DNA of 64,000 bases from Tubiluchus corallicola. Taxonomy: Eukaryota; Priapulida; Priapulimorpha; Priapulimorphida; Tubiluchidae. The stretch is from assembly GCA_030141605.1 (NCBI GenBank), contig JAQGDQ010000068.1, positions 1 to 64,000 of the forward strand, given 5' to 3'. The notes below the pieces were generated by a model. That model saw only the letters and a list, made by a program, of their open reading frames with translations, was not told the DNA's origin and ran no database searches. The translations under genes were made by a program, and so were the position numbers. Below, one piece after another: positions 11,506-26,300 of this stretch (positions are counted from its first letter, which is position 1; each line of letters begins with the position of its first letter).

Positions 11506-13721
11506 TAAATTTTTGTTTTGTGATTTTTAATGTACAGTTAATGAAACGAGCTAGGTAGACGTCATATGCATTGTTTGAATAATGTTATCTCGCCATCCTA
11601 AATTCAAAATGGCAGATCGAAAACCCGGCTACACCATTAATCGATGCAGAATTTATGATGTTACCGCCGCCATTTTGAATTAAAAATGGCGGATCGAAAA
11701 TATAACTGTGTCAGACGATGCTTCTAGTATATTTGCTTGAAGTTTCGTGACGATTTGTTGCAAGCTGCGGGAGCTTTAGACTTTCCCAACAACAACTAGA
11801 AAAGTAGCAATTTGGGTCAAGACTCTGGACCGAAACTGTCCATAAAAGTGCACATCGTTCATCATCGCGATCTCCTTAGACAATTTTTCATTCAATTCAG
11901 GAAAACTTTTCACCACTATTTTGATTTTTATCTATCGTGTGATACTGAATCCTGTTTTGTGTGCTAAGTTCGGTTTTTGCACAAAAATGACAAGTTTGCC
12001 TTCTACATGTTGAAATGGCGAAAAAAGCGAAAACTACTTGAAATGATGTTAGAAACGTTGTTAGGCCACACAGTCAATACGCAAAATGATAAATAAGTTA
12101 AACTGTACAGAATTGTCATAAAATTGTACGTAACAATAAAATTTGTTTAGGAAGGTATGGTACCCCGATAAATAATCAGTCGTTAGCATTCGAAAGAGTG
12201 CCGGCATAGAATGTCGTCTGTTTACATTATCAGCTAAAAATTTCCAGATTAAAAATCTGTTGAAAGAACGATTGTCTATGATGTTTATTCAAGCACGCTT
12301 ATTAGAACATCTCAAGAGAACAGCGCATTTTATTAACATCAGCATAAATTGCCAAGCATCAGTGTCGTTTAATGTCTCAGAACCTTGACTTTTTTAGTGA
12401 AACGACAATTTAAGTGTGATCGCAGAAATTTGTGCAAAAGTTATTAAGCATATTTGTAAGCACAGCCTGCAAATCGATATAGACGTTTAATGCTACTGTA
12501 TAAATTTTTTTATACCGCTCATATCAAAGAAATATCCTACAACATAGTGGACTTTTCAAGTATAAGCAATTTGTGAATAACTAAGTGATCAGGTATTAAA
12601 GCTAAGTTCGTCTAAAAGTGCTTAACGTTTTTTGATTCTTTGAAATTGTTTGTGTCTTTGTTTGTAAGACTATAATCCGTCCATATTTTATTATTTCATT
12701 GTAAATATTCACGTAATCAGTCAGCTATCATCACCACCGCTGTTGCTGTTGCTGTTACTAATCACTCCAAATAACAAACACATTGAAAAGATTAGTAATA
12801 CTTGTTATTGTTGGCTTTTTATTCGCTCCGTTAACATGAATAAATAGATATGAGATAGATCATTTCGTTTTTTCGTTATCAGAGCGGGTAGTATTATGAA
12901 ACGAGTGTATTTTAAACGATTCTTAACAACTGCAGTTAGCAGTTCACCTGAAACGGTAAAGAAAGCCTGCGAGTTTAAATCCTTGCGTGTTTAAAACTTT
13001 ATTGCTTTCTAAAGCCATTAGGGTTATTTTAGATCCGCAAGTTTACCTTTCAACTTCATGAGGCTTTTGGCTGCCCCGCCGGATAGCATTTTTTGAATAG
13101 CAAGATTGAAAAAATTCAGGTCCAAATCTGTGTGCATGACAGTGCTGATCACATGACTATGTCTGGTTTTAATACAGTTTAATGATGTGCGACTGGCCAG
13201 TGGCAGAATGCTGCTAATTATCACTTTATTATACCCAGTCTACTGAGATGTGATTGAGCGTAATTTTCGCATTTTTGTCTCCTATCTTGTGCTATTAAAC
13301 AATCCCTACTTTGTAGCCGCATCATAGTCTGAGCTCCCTCCCTTGCCTGCCCTGTAAGTTTCTTGATTCTGCATGCTACAGCTTTCAAGTTATTAAATGT
13401 TGACCAGTCATCGTTTGCCGTACTATTGTCTGAGTCCGTGCACTACCTTGCAAGTTTCGCGACTCTATATACTATAGTTTCCGATTTATTCAATGTTATG
13501 ATTCGAACTGACGACTGTCCTCTGGTCTTGAGCCTCTGAGGAAGGTTGCCGTTTACCGCTATCTGAGCCCGCACTTCAGGTGTGTGCAACTGTATACTCT
13601 GCAAGTTTCGTGATCCTCAGCACTTGTGACCGTTTGTGAGTTGTTTATTGTCATGAATCGATGCCTAAAAATGACGCCCGTCATCGCCATCGCCACCGCC
13701 GCCGCCACTCAGAACGACAAC
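11506..13721. other. No gene recognised; AAAATGGCGGATCG-type repeats
   Basis: Two AAAATGGC(A/G)GATCGAAAA copies occur at about 11607 and 11685 with an inverted copy between them (about 11668). A 66-codon minus-strand frame at 13024-13224 ends in a Lys/Leu-rich stretch but matches nothing I know. Confidence 0.4.
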
Positions 13722-13786
13722 GACATACATACACACGCACGCACACACACACACGTGCGTTCGCGCGCGAGCGCACACACACAGAT
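13722..13786 (+). repeat. (CA)n with central GCGC stretch
   Basis: Alternating purine-pyrimidine sequence: CA repeats, then CGTGCG, CGCGCGAGCG, then CA repeats again. Such tracts favour left-handed DNA. Confidence 0.85.
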
Positions 13787-16700
13787 ACAAAAATAGTGAG
13801 AACTCTGAAAAAGCAATTCTACACTTCTACTATGGATATATTTAATTTTTTTTAAAGAATTATGATTTTTTTACTTATAGTTATAGGATTGCCTGAAATT
13901 ATAATTTGTCTTGGTTACTGTTTTTGTTTGTGTTGTATTTTGTAGACAATCAATTGACTGTTATATTTGGATGATACCAAATGACTCCTTTCTTAAACAA
14001 ATATTTGAAAGTTAAGTTACTCAGGCACAGAGAAATAATCAAGTTATAGTTGCTCTTGAGTGACGGTGCCACTTAAGAGTGAGTAATTTGGCAACCAAAA
14101 TAAGTAACTCCATATCGAATGACTAATTTGAATCTCGCAACGAGCTACTTGATGTTCACAAATGAGTAAATGAGTAGAATAAAACGAAAGATTTAATTAC
14201 TCCCGATGAGTGATTTTATGCTTGATTTGGGTTAACTTAATGTTCATGTGATTACAATTGGCCCGATTTACAAGTGAGTTAATCGTGCTTCAGTGTCGTT
14301 CTTTCAGAATTTGCAATTTTCTCTCAAATTGGATAGTCTTAGAACGATTATATTGTCTACTTAGTTTAAGGATTTAGCTGTTCGCTTCATAAATTACTTA
14401 TTTTGAACAATTTTCGCTATCGTATCCTTGTTATTCAGTCTTAGGTCCTAAATGAAAAATCTATTAACTCAATCCGAGCAATCAGATCAACGCGCTCATT
14501 TTGAATAATATAGATCTTTACCGCTTGTCCGGTTAGTATGCGTTCTTGAGTTAAGCAGTTGAACTAGGCTATATATTATACAGATCCAAAACTCGTGATT
14601 CTAGCTTGATGAAAAACGATTTGTTTCTTGACTTATTCGATTTAGTCGACAAATTGGATAAAGCCAATGTATTTAAATCCAGCTGATTGAGGAATTCCAG
14701 CTGAGCCGTTTCAATCGTTGAGCTTCAGCGATGAGGGTACGTGTAAGCGCTGTAATAGAAGCGCAGTATTAGACCTGAAAGGACTGTTGCAAAAGAAAAG
14801 AGCAAGAAACCTTGGAAAATCAATATACCTTTAATCCGGCAGCCAAAATGATCTGATGTTCCCTTTTAAGAATATTAAGGATGGTTCTTTGTCAACTTTG
14901 AACATTTTGAGATTTATTAAGTCGAAGCGTGCTGTTTCTTAAAATTATAACTGGTGTAGTTTAGACAACAGCTAGAAATTTAGACATTCTTTCATGGGGT
15001 TTGGGAAAACATAATAATTACAACTATACAATTTTAGCTAATCTGCTTATCCTACCTAGGTGCCTATGACATACTCCATGGTTTTCTACTTGACAACACT
15101 GCAAGCAAAAGTCGCATCATAGCATTATGGGTACCGGGTTATTTAATGAAACTTGTTTTCATTATGGTGATGCTTGTACGACTGAAAGAGAAGAAAAGAG
15201 AAATGGACAGACACTGAGTCATTGTGTTTATGGTGAAAAAAAGATTCTTAGAAGAAGAACATTTCAGCTATGAGGCACGATGACAGATAAACCAATACTT
15301 CAGTATCTCAAATTGCTCAAGAGTGGAACAAGGTCACCCTCAACATTTTTAAAGAGGATCATCAAAACATGAGAAATCCACTGAGAAAAAAAAACTTACA
15401 CGGAAAATGCAAGGTTCACCCCGCCGGCTGCCGACCTATAAACAAGTCTGACCTAGGTCAGACCAGTTAGGAATGAGTTTTCAGGGAAACACATTGTTTC
15501 AGAGCAAATCAGGTCGAGTCAACACATCTTAGCAATTCAGACTAGTCTGTCCTGCTGGGATCCTGGTAAAATGTAGTTTTAATTAATTGCAAAAAGTTGA
15601 AGAGTTGACTACAGTCATCACATGACGTCAAGTAAGCGATTGATTAATTGGGTTAACTAGGTTAACTAGGCAATTAAAGATAGGTAACTGGTAGACAAAA
15701 ACCAAATGAACCAAGATCGACTAAATTGTTTACCTTTCTACGAAATTTAGGAACAGACAATTTCAAAATCTGTTGTCGCCATGAATAAAAAATAGAAAAG
15801 TTACCTGATCTGTGGACACGCTGAAACTGAGAACAAAATACTACCACCATCATCGTTACAGCGAACATTACTACCGTTCTCATCATTGTTATCACAATCA
15901 CTATTATGATCATCAGCACCTTCGTCGTCGCCGTTGTCATTTTAAGTCTATATGCTCTATAAATTGTACCAAATAATACTCACTGCGTAGTACTTTTTGT
16001 TTCACTCAAGAGGTTTTATCTAAGTATGTTATATACTGGGTATCTTGGGTTTCATCTTATTAGAAGTCAAAACTTTGAATAAGCCATAGAATTTGTAATT
16101 TCTTATTATTTCTTACATTATAATGATATTGAACCACCTCAGCAGTAACGTCAGTAACGGTATGGTCGTGTTTGAGACCCTCAATGAATTTGGTTACAAG
16201 TATGTGTCGTCAATCTGCGAGAACTTCAACCGGAGTACAATGAAGATAACGTCTTTACATTGCTGTCACTAATCCTTGGTGTGTGACTTCCATTTAGAGC
16301 TCAGTTTGCTGGATGACTGGCAACTGTGCATTTTTGAGGATATACAGCGTAGTTTACGACAGCAACTGGTGTGCATTTTCATGCCTCTAGAGAAAACTAG
16401 AGTATATTTGTGGACTTGCTCCTTTGGACCTTGAATTCAAAGCCATTGCAAGTGAAATGTGTCTCTAAAATACTCAGTTGGTAACAAAATGACTTTGTTA
16501 GGTGGAATGTTGTTAATATTGACAGTAAACAAGGAAATGGTATTGCCCGCATCGGCACTTCTGTGAGACAGCACGTAGCTGCTACTACAGAATACTTGAA
16601 ATTCACAAAAGACTTTCAGAAACCTAAATACCAGAAATCTATACATTAACCAAGTACCGAGTGAAATATTTCGCTATTATAAAAATGACTTGAATGGGGT

Positions 16701-17344
16701 TACAGCGAGGTAAAACAGATCTCAGTTAAACCCATCGTCTATAATACCAACACAAGTTTCGTTTAGTTCTCTGGCATTGCCGACCAAAAACAGACAATTA
16801 GAGTAACTGAGTTGCAGTTTTTTATTAGGCGGGGTAATTTTAACTATTTTTTGAATGACATTAGTCGTCACTTGATCCAACTTGTTCATTTTAGACGCCT
16901 GCGCAGTTGCTATTTGAATGTCAACTAGTTGATGCAGAAAAGAGAAGAGAATTTATTAATACTTTAAATAATATTTACGGTATGCATCAGGTATACATGA
17001 AACGAAGCGAATTCTGTTAGTAGCTTTTATTAATCTTATAAAAGGCAATCTTATCCTGTACACAACATCAGAAAACCTAGATTAAGCAAATTAATAGCGT
17101 GCATGAAGATTCTGTAGAATTTTTATTGGATAATACAGGTCTGTAAGACGCATATGTATGTAAATGTTCGATTAAAAATTTAAACTAAATTAGTGAGGTT
17201 CTGCAGAAGCGAAGTTGTTAAAGAATTTGATAGTGAACACACGTGATTACGTAATTTTGTTTTATGAATTAACATAGTATAATATGTTTTGCATTTTGTA
17301 ATCAAATTAATATGTTGTAAATTGTATGCCTGCAAATAGAGGTT
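13787..17344. other. No gene recognised
   Basis: AT-rich sequence, with no splice-bounded open frame that I recognise. Contains a perfect palindrome TCTGACCTAGGTCAGA at 15447. Confidence 0.45.
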
Positions 17345-17635
<291 letters not shown>

Positions 17636-18394
17636 GCAATACTTAAATTGTATTTTTCATCGCTTCTACAACTGACTTAGTTTGAGCTGTTGTTTACTCT
17701 AATAGCCTTTGCTTTATAGAACACATTTCTATCAGAATCTGTTGGGACGAAGCAGTGCAATAAAATCTACTAATTGGTAACAGCCTTTTTGTTCTTCGCG
17801 CAGAAGATAAAAAAATTATACACTGTGCTTTACTAGTTAGCTTGCTTCTAATTATTCTGCTTTAGCAACGATTAAATGTAATTAAGAAGTTAGAAATTTT
17901 ATATTACACGGACGGTTTGTTTTTTACAATCGTAGTTGTGTTGTGATATTAATGTGCAGAGAAAACCTAAAATGGGTTTGATTAACTGGTTGGATTACAT
18001 TTGGTTGGATGAACGCGTGCCCTATGGGTGTGTGGGACAGCTGCTGGCTTCACACGAAACTACTGCAAGTGGCTGCATCCTTTGGACATCAGTAAATGTG
18101 ACATTATCGACCAGCTCAACCGTATCTATTGAATGGTAGTAATAATTGATGTGATATAGCATTGCTTAATACGAGGTCAGAGGAAATTTGCACGGGAGCA
18201 AGAATGAGGTATAATTTACATACCCACCATACGCACAGATTTGTAGTAGTTGAGTGATAGCATTTATGGCTTTTACAACAACCACGGGATCTTATTTTTG
18301 TGGGTCTTGAATAGAGTGATTTGTGTCTTCTTGATAGCAAATTCAGTGAAAAAAACAGCAGAAATCGTTGGACATGCATAATGATATGATGACG

Positions 18395-18560
18395 ATTATA
18401 GTGGTAGTGGTGGTAGTGTTGATGATGATGGTGATGGTGAGGACGACGACGACAACAACAACAGCAAAAACAACCAAAAACAACGACAACGACAACGACA
18501 ACGACGACGACGAAAGCAACGACAACGACAACAACAGCAAGAACAAGAACAAGAATAAGA
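18395..18560 (+). repeat. GTGGTA/GATGGT then ACAACG triplet-rich tract
   Basis: The sequence changes from G/T-rich triplets to ACA/GAC-rich triplets near 18450. The long open frames on both strands here (up to 174 codons) are low-complexity artefacts. Confidence 0.85.
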
Positions 18561-18991
18561 ATAAACTGAATTTGTCTTCGCTTCGTGGCCTGTGTGAAAT
18601 AAATATTGCTGCCATAACTAGTACAGGTATTTGGCTTCAAATAATTCCAGTAAAAATAAAAATTATCTCTGATTTATTTTTGGTATCTGGTCTTGGCCTA
18701 CAGAGACCTATTATTCCATTGACCTCTGATCGAGTCTTTGCTTGTGTGCAAGCCTTTGTGTGTGCGTCTGCGTCCTCCTTATTTATGTCCTTGTGGATAA
18801 TGAATCCTGACAAGCAACTCACTTAGCAATAACTGCACTTATCTGATGGACATAAATGGTATATACGACTGATTTGCACTAAATCAACTATAAATTTTAA
18901 CTTTGCTATATACAGGGTGGAAAGAAGGCATCGTTGGATTGATTGGTTATCCATGTATAGCGTAAGAATAATTGAACAGTCGCAGACAAGA

Positions 18992-19050
18992 GAGAAAGAG
19001 AAACAGAGCGGCAGAGAGAGAGAGCGGGGGAGATGAGAGAAAAGGAGGCG
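18992..19050 (+). repeat. GA-rich tract
   Basis: Short imperfect GA dinucleotide run. Confidence 0.7.
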
Positions 19051-22000
19051 CATTGATAAAGGAAGAGAAATAAGACAAAAGACAGTGGTACAAAAATAGA
19101 CAAAAATAGAGAGGTAGCATTTGACAAACTCATGGAATAAATGATGTTTCGAAGTACCTATAACATTTCAAATGACATCTGCTTTGACAATGGCAACGTC
19201 CTCATTAAATTGATAAACTTTTACCGCCTTGTGCATTTTGCTAAGTTTTTGTGCTGCTGATGTTGAATCTGTCGTCCATCGTCCTTATTAAACCAATCAA
19301 GTCTACGCTGGCTGGGCAGTGAATGAAGATAACTAGTGAATTGTCTGCAATGGGCCTGTTCAAGAGTTCGTGTAACCGCACAACAGTTTGGTTAATGAAC
19401 GTTAACAACATCGTGCAATGTTCTTCTTAATATACCACGCCTACGCGCCAGTAAAAGCTTTGATGAAGTTGTCTACGTAGCATTTACAGAAATTCAATTA
19501 CGAACTTGAAAAATGTTGCTTTTTCCTTATTTTTCAGCTTAGTACGTCATAAATGTAATAAATAACACCTTAGTTATAAAGAACATACATTTACCTTAAT
19601 CTTGAAAAATAAAAAAAACAGAATTTTGCTTTTAACCGAAATTTTTTGCTGCAGATGTCTTTACTGTAGATTTTTACTCTAAACCAGATACTATAGTCTA
19701 ATGAACAACGCGCTTGCTTTCCGTCTGAGAGGTTGTTCCTTTTTGTTTGCTTCTCACACGATAATATTGTATGTCGCAAAGCCTTATCAATGTCGTAACA
19801 CTTTATCATACTGTCCACTAATAAAAATGAATGAATTTATGTGTGAGCACGTCAGAGTTCATGAATCACATAGTTTTAATTTCAAAGACAACAAAAAAGT
19901 AAATTCCTAAAAATGATGGGTCCACAAACGTGTGACTCTGTGCTAATTGATGAAGACGGCATCGTGTAATTTAATTTTGCTTCTTAGTGTGAAATGGGGC
20001 AGTATTTAAAATAAACTGATGTAACAAAAGCATCAACAAAATCAGAATATGAGTTGTGCGCAGCAGCTTAAATAAATCATTATTGCAATAACTGTGACTA
20101 CAGAAGAGATAGTAAAGACAAACTCATCTTTACCCGGTTTCAAAACACCGGAATTCTTTCATGCATTTCATGGCCGTCCTGTTATAACTGGTCAACTTGC
20201 ATCAATTTCCATTCACAGTAAATTACGCTCTGCCTGCTCTTGAATGTTTTTATAAATTGTTAAAGCAATTACGGACGCTTTTCCCCTAAGGAGAATCGTT
20301 TAAGACGAGATCGAGTGCACTTCTTCAGTTGAACGATTTTTTGTTTTTCAACTGGCGTTTTTATTAATGAGAGGGAAATAGTTAAACGTGATTGAGGATC
20401 AATAATTGTCTAGCAAACAGCTAAAATTCTTCAAGCAGTTATTAGTTGTTATTTTTATTAAGTAAAGAGTACCATGGGATTGTTTAGAATTCAGTTTCCT
20501 TAGTGTGCATAAATGTACATTTTCATCTCTTACAGTAGCAAATATAAATTTGTACTGTGCACGTTTGGTATACCCAGACCTAGTGTACGTTGTCCTTTTT
20601 ATTCACAGTGAAAAACCCGATCATCTTAAAGTCTGGCTGCCTTTTTACTAACCATACTTTGATCAACAAAATTATTTATTCATATAAGAACATTACAAAA
20701 TTTAACGCAACGCGGTTTTTAGAAGCCTTCAGATTTAGTACTAGGTAAATTAAGGCTGTTCTGATTTCAATACTATATGAACTGGGTTATGTGTAGCATG
20801 TGCCGATTTAGCATCTCATCTCGGAAGATTATCCCCGGTAATTAGCTAAGTTCAGGTGACGGTACAATAATTAAACTACTACTAGTAGTACATGATCTAG
20901 AGTGCTGCGCTGCATAACAGTAGCTAATGCCCTTATTCTAAAATGATAACTTGCAAATTCGTATTTTCGTTTTTTTTCTGTGTATCAAATATAATTTAGT
21001 TGTACAGTACTTAAACCTCAACTACGCCTCAACTAGCATACTTTGTGAGATTTGGGATTACACTATAGGCTCATGCGTACAAGGAATTTAAAAACGCTTT
21101 TGCGTAAAAATTAATATCTGTCAGCGGTAAACGGAGGCTGTTTGTTACTAAGACTTCTGACATTATTGTTTTTGTCAAACGTTTGTCTAAACTCTAGAGC
21201 ATTTACTCCCTAACTACTAACGCATTTCGACCGGACGTGAAAATTTTGATGGATTGCTGAGTTTGTTCGTCGGCACTGTTCTTTTGCTCTTTGATGCCAA
21301 TTTTCAACCTCCGATGATTATCGATTGCGTCCTGTTTTGCTGAATGACTTATTACAATGCAGATGAGTCTGTTCTTACTTTAGATACAGGCTTCAATGTC
21401 AACAGAACGCTGTGTTGCCTGGCAAACTGCGCAAATAGCTGTAGGTGATTACACACAACTAAACATGTTACTGAAAAATGAAAAACTCTCAGGCTATGAA
21501 TGGCTAATATAGTTGGAAAAAGGCACTGCGAAGTTATCTAACGCTAAAAGATAAACGGCAGCAGGCCTGCTTAGTAAAGGCGGTCTTGTTTGATTCAAAG
21601 TGTCGTGAATTTTGTTTTTCTTATGAGAAATCAATGGATTTAAAGAAAATTAAAAGCAGATTAAAAGGAAAAACATTAACTGGAGAATGAAGTTCCAAAT
21701 CTTAATTATGTAAGTTGTAGGTCAGAAAAAAAGAGCCCAACCATTTACGCCTATATCAAGCCAGGCTTCAAAACCTAGCCAAAGTTCTAAGAATTATCAA
21801 TCCACCAACCAAATCTAATCTAAAAATGCAGTGCCTATTAATTAATTAATTATTGTATAAATGCATTCATATGATTACAGAAGTGTCGACTTCAATAAAA
21901 TTTACGACATAAAGTAACTACAAAGGCAATTGTAGTAATTTACAGGCATGCTGTAAAACCGACAAAGTAAGTCAACATGCCAAAAATTAATGTTACGGAT

Positions 22001-23194
22001 CTGGCTATCTTCCGTTCGAAGTGCTTTACTGGATGAGCGATGGTCATTGTTACTTTTAATGGAATAAAGGAACACAGAATCCAACAATATTGGACTGGTA
22101 CAATAAAAATTGTACGTGCTAGGTGTTTATGGTATCCTTCCCGATTATATTCAGCGGATTTTTTGGAGAACCTGATAATGAATACATTATGATTTTTTTG
22201 TAGCAGTTTAAATGAAAACAGTGTAAACTAAAAACTACTTAACAAGAACGAACTTTTGATGGATTTCACTACAATAAGAAGTACAACTACGAAATAAAAG
22301 TTGAAAGTAATGCAGTTGAATGGCTGTACTGTACATTTCAAACATCACAGGTAAAATTATGGCATTAATTATTCATTTAATGATTGAAAATAACCAGTTC
22401 AAAATCCTATTTTACCGACCAGCGTTGGTGTTCAAATGCGAGGTGCAACGGAGTAATACGCACAATTAAAAATTTGATTACTAAGATGATTGCCGGAGGA
22501 AAGAGGGAGAACCCAGAGAAGTGATGTTTGTTGGGGAGGGGGAGCAATACGCGCGTAGTTAAAATTCGATTGCAATTCAAATTGATGCCGCGTATCAATT
22601 ACTACCTCTCTTGCTTCGACTTTATAGAACTCATTTCAAGAGAGTTAACTGATACTTTTTAGCACAACTTTTTCTACATGAGAATTGAAAACATGTTAAA
22701 ACGACTTCGCTACGGTGAAAACAGTAGAACGTTTTAAGCTGGATCTAAAACGGGCTCAGGCACAGAGAACGCTCACACGATGTAAATATTCGCGAAGCTC
22801 AAACTTTTGATGCAAATTTCCATGTGGCGGTGACAGTAATATAAAATCTGCAGGCATACATGTATAAAAATGCATTAATTTTCAACACGTAACCCAAACT
22901 TCTGGCTTTCAATATGAAAAGGCATTCAAATTCAATGGTTATAATGCAAACGGCAAGTACAGTTTAGCTAATCAATTCTTGTTTAATTTTTTTTCTGCTT
23001 GTCTGTTTACTGTTAGCCAAAGTTCCCAATTCCAGTGACAAACTAACTGAAAGTGCATAAACTGGAAAAAAATAGCAAATTCAAGAAAGACGTCAAAATT
23101 TTTCATTTGGCAGTACAGTTATAATAATTATACTAATAATTTCGTTTAGCACATAGTCCAAGTATAACACCTTAGGCAACTCAATACTTATTTG
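19051..23194. other. No gene recognised
   Basis: AT-rich intergenic-type sequence with no convincing repeats or coding signal by eye. Confidence 0.45.
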
Positions 23195-23349
23195 CAAGGT
23201 GGTCCCGATTATTAATACCTGCACCCGCGTGCTTGGTCGATGAACCAGCGGTACCATTTTTAATGTCTTTGGTTAGACTCGGTCGAGAGTTGAACCCACG
23301 GCCTCCCGGGTGGGAAGCGAGCACGCTTTCAATGAGCTACGCCACCCTG
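23195..23349 (-). mobile_element. tRNA-derived SINE with a conserved-domain-like body
   Basis: On the minus strand the head reads GGCGTAGCTCATTGAAAGCG (A box), then CCCACCCGGGAGGCCG and GTGGGTTCAACTCTCGACC (B box), a degenerate tRNA with internal pol III promoter boxes. The body continues ACCAAAGACATTAAAAATGG, then a GC-rich part around 23190-23255. That resembles the Nin-DC domain described in SINEs of cnidarians and molluscs; the likeness is from memory. Its A-rich tail and target duplication are not clear. Confidence 0.75.
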
Positions 23350-26300
23350 TACAAAATCTAGTTATGGAATCTAGCCGTTCCAAAAAGAATGTACTAATGA
23401 ATTAGTGCCGCCATCGATTATGCAATCAAGTTGCTGTGACCAGGAAAGATGTTTGGCTTGAACTATAACTGCGGCTACACATGTAAGTCTCGCGAGTTAC
23501 AAGCATAAGTATGTTGTACGTTATAACAACGGCATGAATGCCCAGACGTTTTCGTTTCACCAGCGGACGAATATTGAAATACCTCATTGAGAGTTTGAAG
23601 AGCTTTGTAAATAGACAGGCATCGAACGGGTTGCGAATTTCCGGTAACGATCCCTGTAGAGACTCAAAATTGTTACTACTGCATGGCTGGGCTGGCCCTT
23701 ATGCAGCTTTATTGCTTCCTCGTTTGAGGGCACAGTTGATCAATTGGCATTATTTGATATTAAGTCTTAAATATTTCTATACAACTTCTCTTATGATTCT
23801 AATCATCATTGCTTTGTAATTTGTAACTACTAGAACCAGTGATGTAATAACAAACTCACCACCAGGAGTCTTTACAAGTTGTTACAGTTTGACGGCTTCC
23901 CGGGAAAAAAGACAGTGGATTTGCTGGAGATTTGGGACTAGTAGTTTACTGCAGAGAAGTAGAACCTGGTAGCGTTTAATCTAAAGCAGTGGTTTTAGGT
24001 CTCATCCTCCCCTTACGAGAACGGTTTTTTAGTTCTTGTGCCGTCTTGGATTGTCATTTAATTTATAATCGTTTTCGTCATTAATATTTTTGCAGCGGTA
24101 ATTAGCCTATTGAAAAAAACTTGAACAGTATGCAGGACATGAAGCTCTGTTCTAAAGCCATTTCACCCATTCCACTAATTTTTTTCTAATACGCTTGTAT
24201 TTGCCGTCAGGCGAAATCGGGATTCCAAATTGACATCTGCGCGTCTTCAAGGTGGCATAATGTCGACTCTTATCACATAATTTTGCTGTTTTTAAATATA
24301 TGACATTCACCACATGTTTTATTGCGAAACTGAGAAACACAAATCGAAATCGACACATTAACTTCCCAGCAACTGACTTTCTCATTTTTCAAGACGTAGC
24401 GGGAATTATTCATAAAACTTTAAGCGTGGAATTTTCTGTTTACAGTCATATTTTACAGGATTAAGCAATGTCAATTGTGGTTCATGAAAATTTGCAATTT
24501 CTACGCTTGCATTGGCGAGCAGCTGTAGACTGCGTTAAAGTGAATACATGTATATTCATTATGAATGCGTTTTTATGAATAAATTATATGAAATTCTACC
24601 AGACTCACAAAAGCGATGAAATATTAGATAAGTAAAATTGAATTTCTGCAGCTGACGGATTTCATAAAAGCAACGCGTTGCTTAGTATTCTCTATTATAG
24701 GCATGTAACACGCTGCATGCACGGGGCGTTTGTTTGTTAACATGAGTTTATCTACTCAGCTTTAACCCCAAAATTGGGTTTCTTCTTAGAAAGTCTTTAA
24801 ATACTAAATTTGATTAAAGAACTGTTCTTATAGGCTTGATAGATTAAATAATGCCCCGAACTTCCAAATTATAGTCTGTTTCAAATGAGCGTTCATGAGC
24901 ACGTATTTTCTGGATTTAAACACCTAGTCATGCGCATGCTCGTTATTTTGCGGGCAGAAATGTAAAATTTAAAACCTCGTTTTCACTTCCTATGCGCCAT
25001 TTATGGAAAGCCGGGAAACATCACAGTTTATGTCTAACACGTTAAGTCAGTACAAACAATTAATGTCAGTTTTGTTATATTACTTGCTTTTGTTTATTGA
25101 GCGTATTCATCACATACACATGGTGCACAGTAGTAATTTTGAAAAAAAGACAAACGGTTCATACTCAGTATAAAGTTATAAAACATTAATCCTGTACATA
25201 GGATATTGTATATATGCTATATGGGATTATGTACTATACTACAGGTTCTAAAACTCAAATTTTTTACTCTCAAATTTTTCTGTTTCCTCTGTTCTTTAGG
25301 CCTACTTTGTTTTTGTCAGTGTAGATTTACGACATTTCTTATTTGTGAATGTAACTTTTACAATAAACAAGTTCATCAACAAAAAGGCAGTATTCATTTC
25401 TTTATTAAATTAAACATGATCAAAACGGTTTCACTGTGCTGCTTTCGTAATTCCATTTCTGCGTTAAAGGTACTACAAAGATTACTTAGATTTGTGGCTT
25501 TTAGTGAAATGCCATTCAATTTTAAACGTTTTTTGTTTTGTGCTGTGCTGTACATTAGTATTGTGCTGAGAAGGCATGTTTTACCTCCATGTTTTACCGC
25601 CCTCTTACTATGTGAATTTATTAGTCTTGTATTTTACTAAGAACTTTTATTGTGTTTTAAGACTACCCAGTTCATGAAGGTATGACGCCTAATTTTGATC
25701 AGCTCGTTAATGATGCCCTTTGCGCCTCTTCAAACTTATTTTCCGCATGTGGTCAGTTTTAGGAATTAGTTGAGCTTAGTGTGCGAAGCACGTCGTTAAC
25801 ACAAGCAGCTAACGAGAACTAACCGGAATAAGCCTCTCAATTATAGAATTTCCAGTGCATTAGTCTCCCATGGTAAAGATGTCTGAAAGAGGCTTCAACT
25901 GTGTTGTTAGAAGCAAAGCATCTTAACTCAACATCTAATGCAGAAAAAAGCAAATGTCACTGATTACTATGACTCTTAGCTTAGCTAACTGATTTACCTT
26001 CAGTAATATTAACAAGCGTATATATTCAAGATTAAAAAACAATATAAAGTTAGCAGACCTATAAAATAATAATCCAAAATCGCGTTTATAATGAACTTTT
26101 TGCTATATTTGCCGTTATAACACGACATAAAACGGTTCGCGGAATATTATGCTTTTATTTCTGCACAATAGTTGAATAGTTAGTTAATAGTAAACATTAT
26201 TTTTTAAACGTTTATGTCGATTGATTATATCTTGGTCGAAATTGTGAAAACTCCCTGTTATTTAAAATTTCATCCTGCGCGTAAATGATTTGTAATATTT

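Noticed and set aside
13024-13224. 66-codon minus-strand frame ending in a Lys/Leu-rich stretch
   Set aside because: It reads somewhat protein-like, but I recognise no family, no partner exons and no splice sites.
15447-15462. Palindrome TCTGACCTAGGTCAGA as a nuclear receptor site
   Set aside because: One AGGTCA inverted pair with zero spacing and no nearby gene can occur by chance.
18116-18640. 174-codon minus-strand open frame
   Set aside because: It runs through a triplet repeat giving poly-Val, Cys and His runs. No family likeness and no splice context.
25206-25640. 144-codon open frame rich in Phe, Leu and Cys
   Set aside because: T-rich DNA gives such hydrophobic readings. There is no domain, and membrane-like character alone is not evidence.
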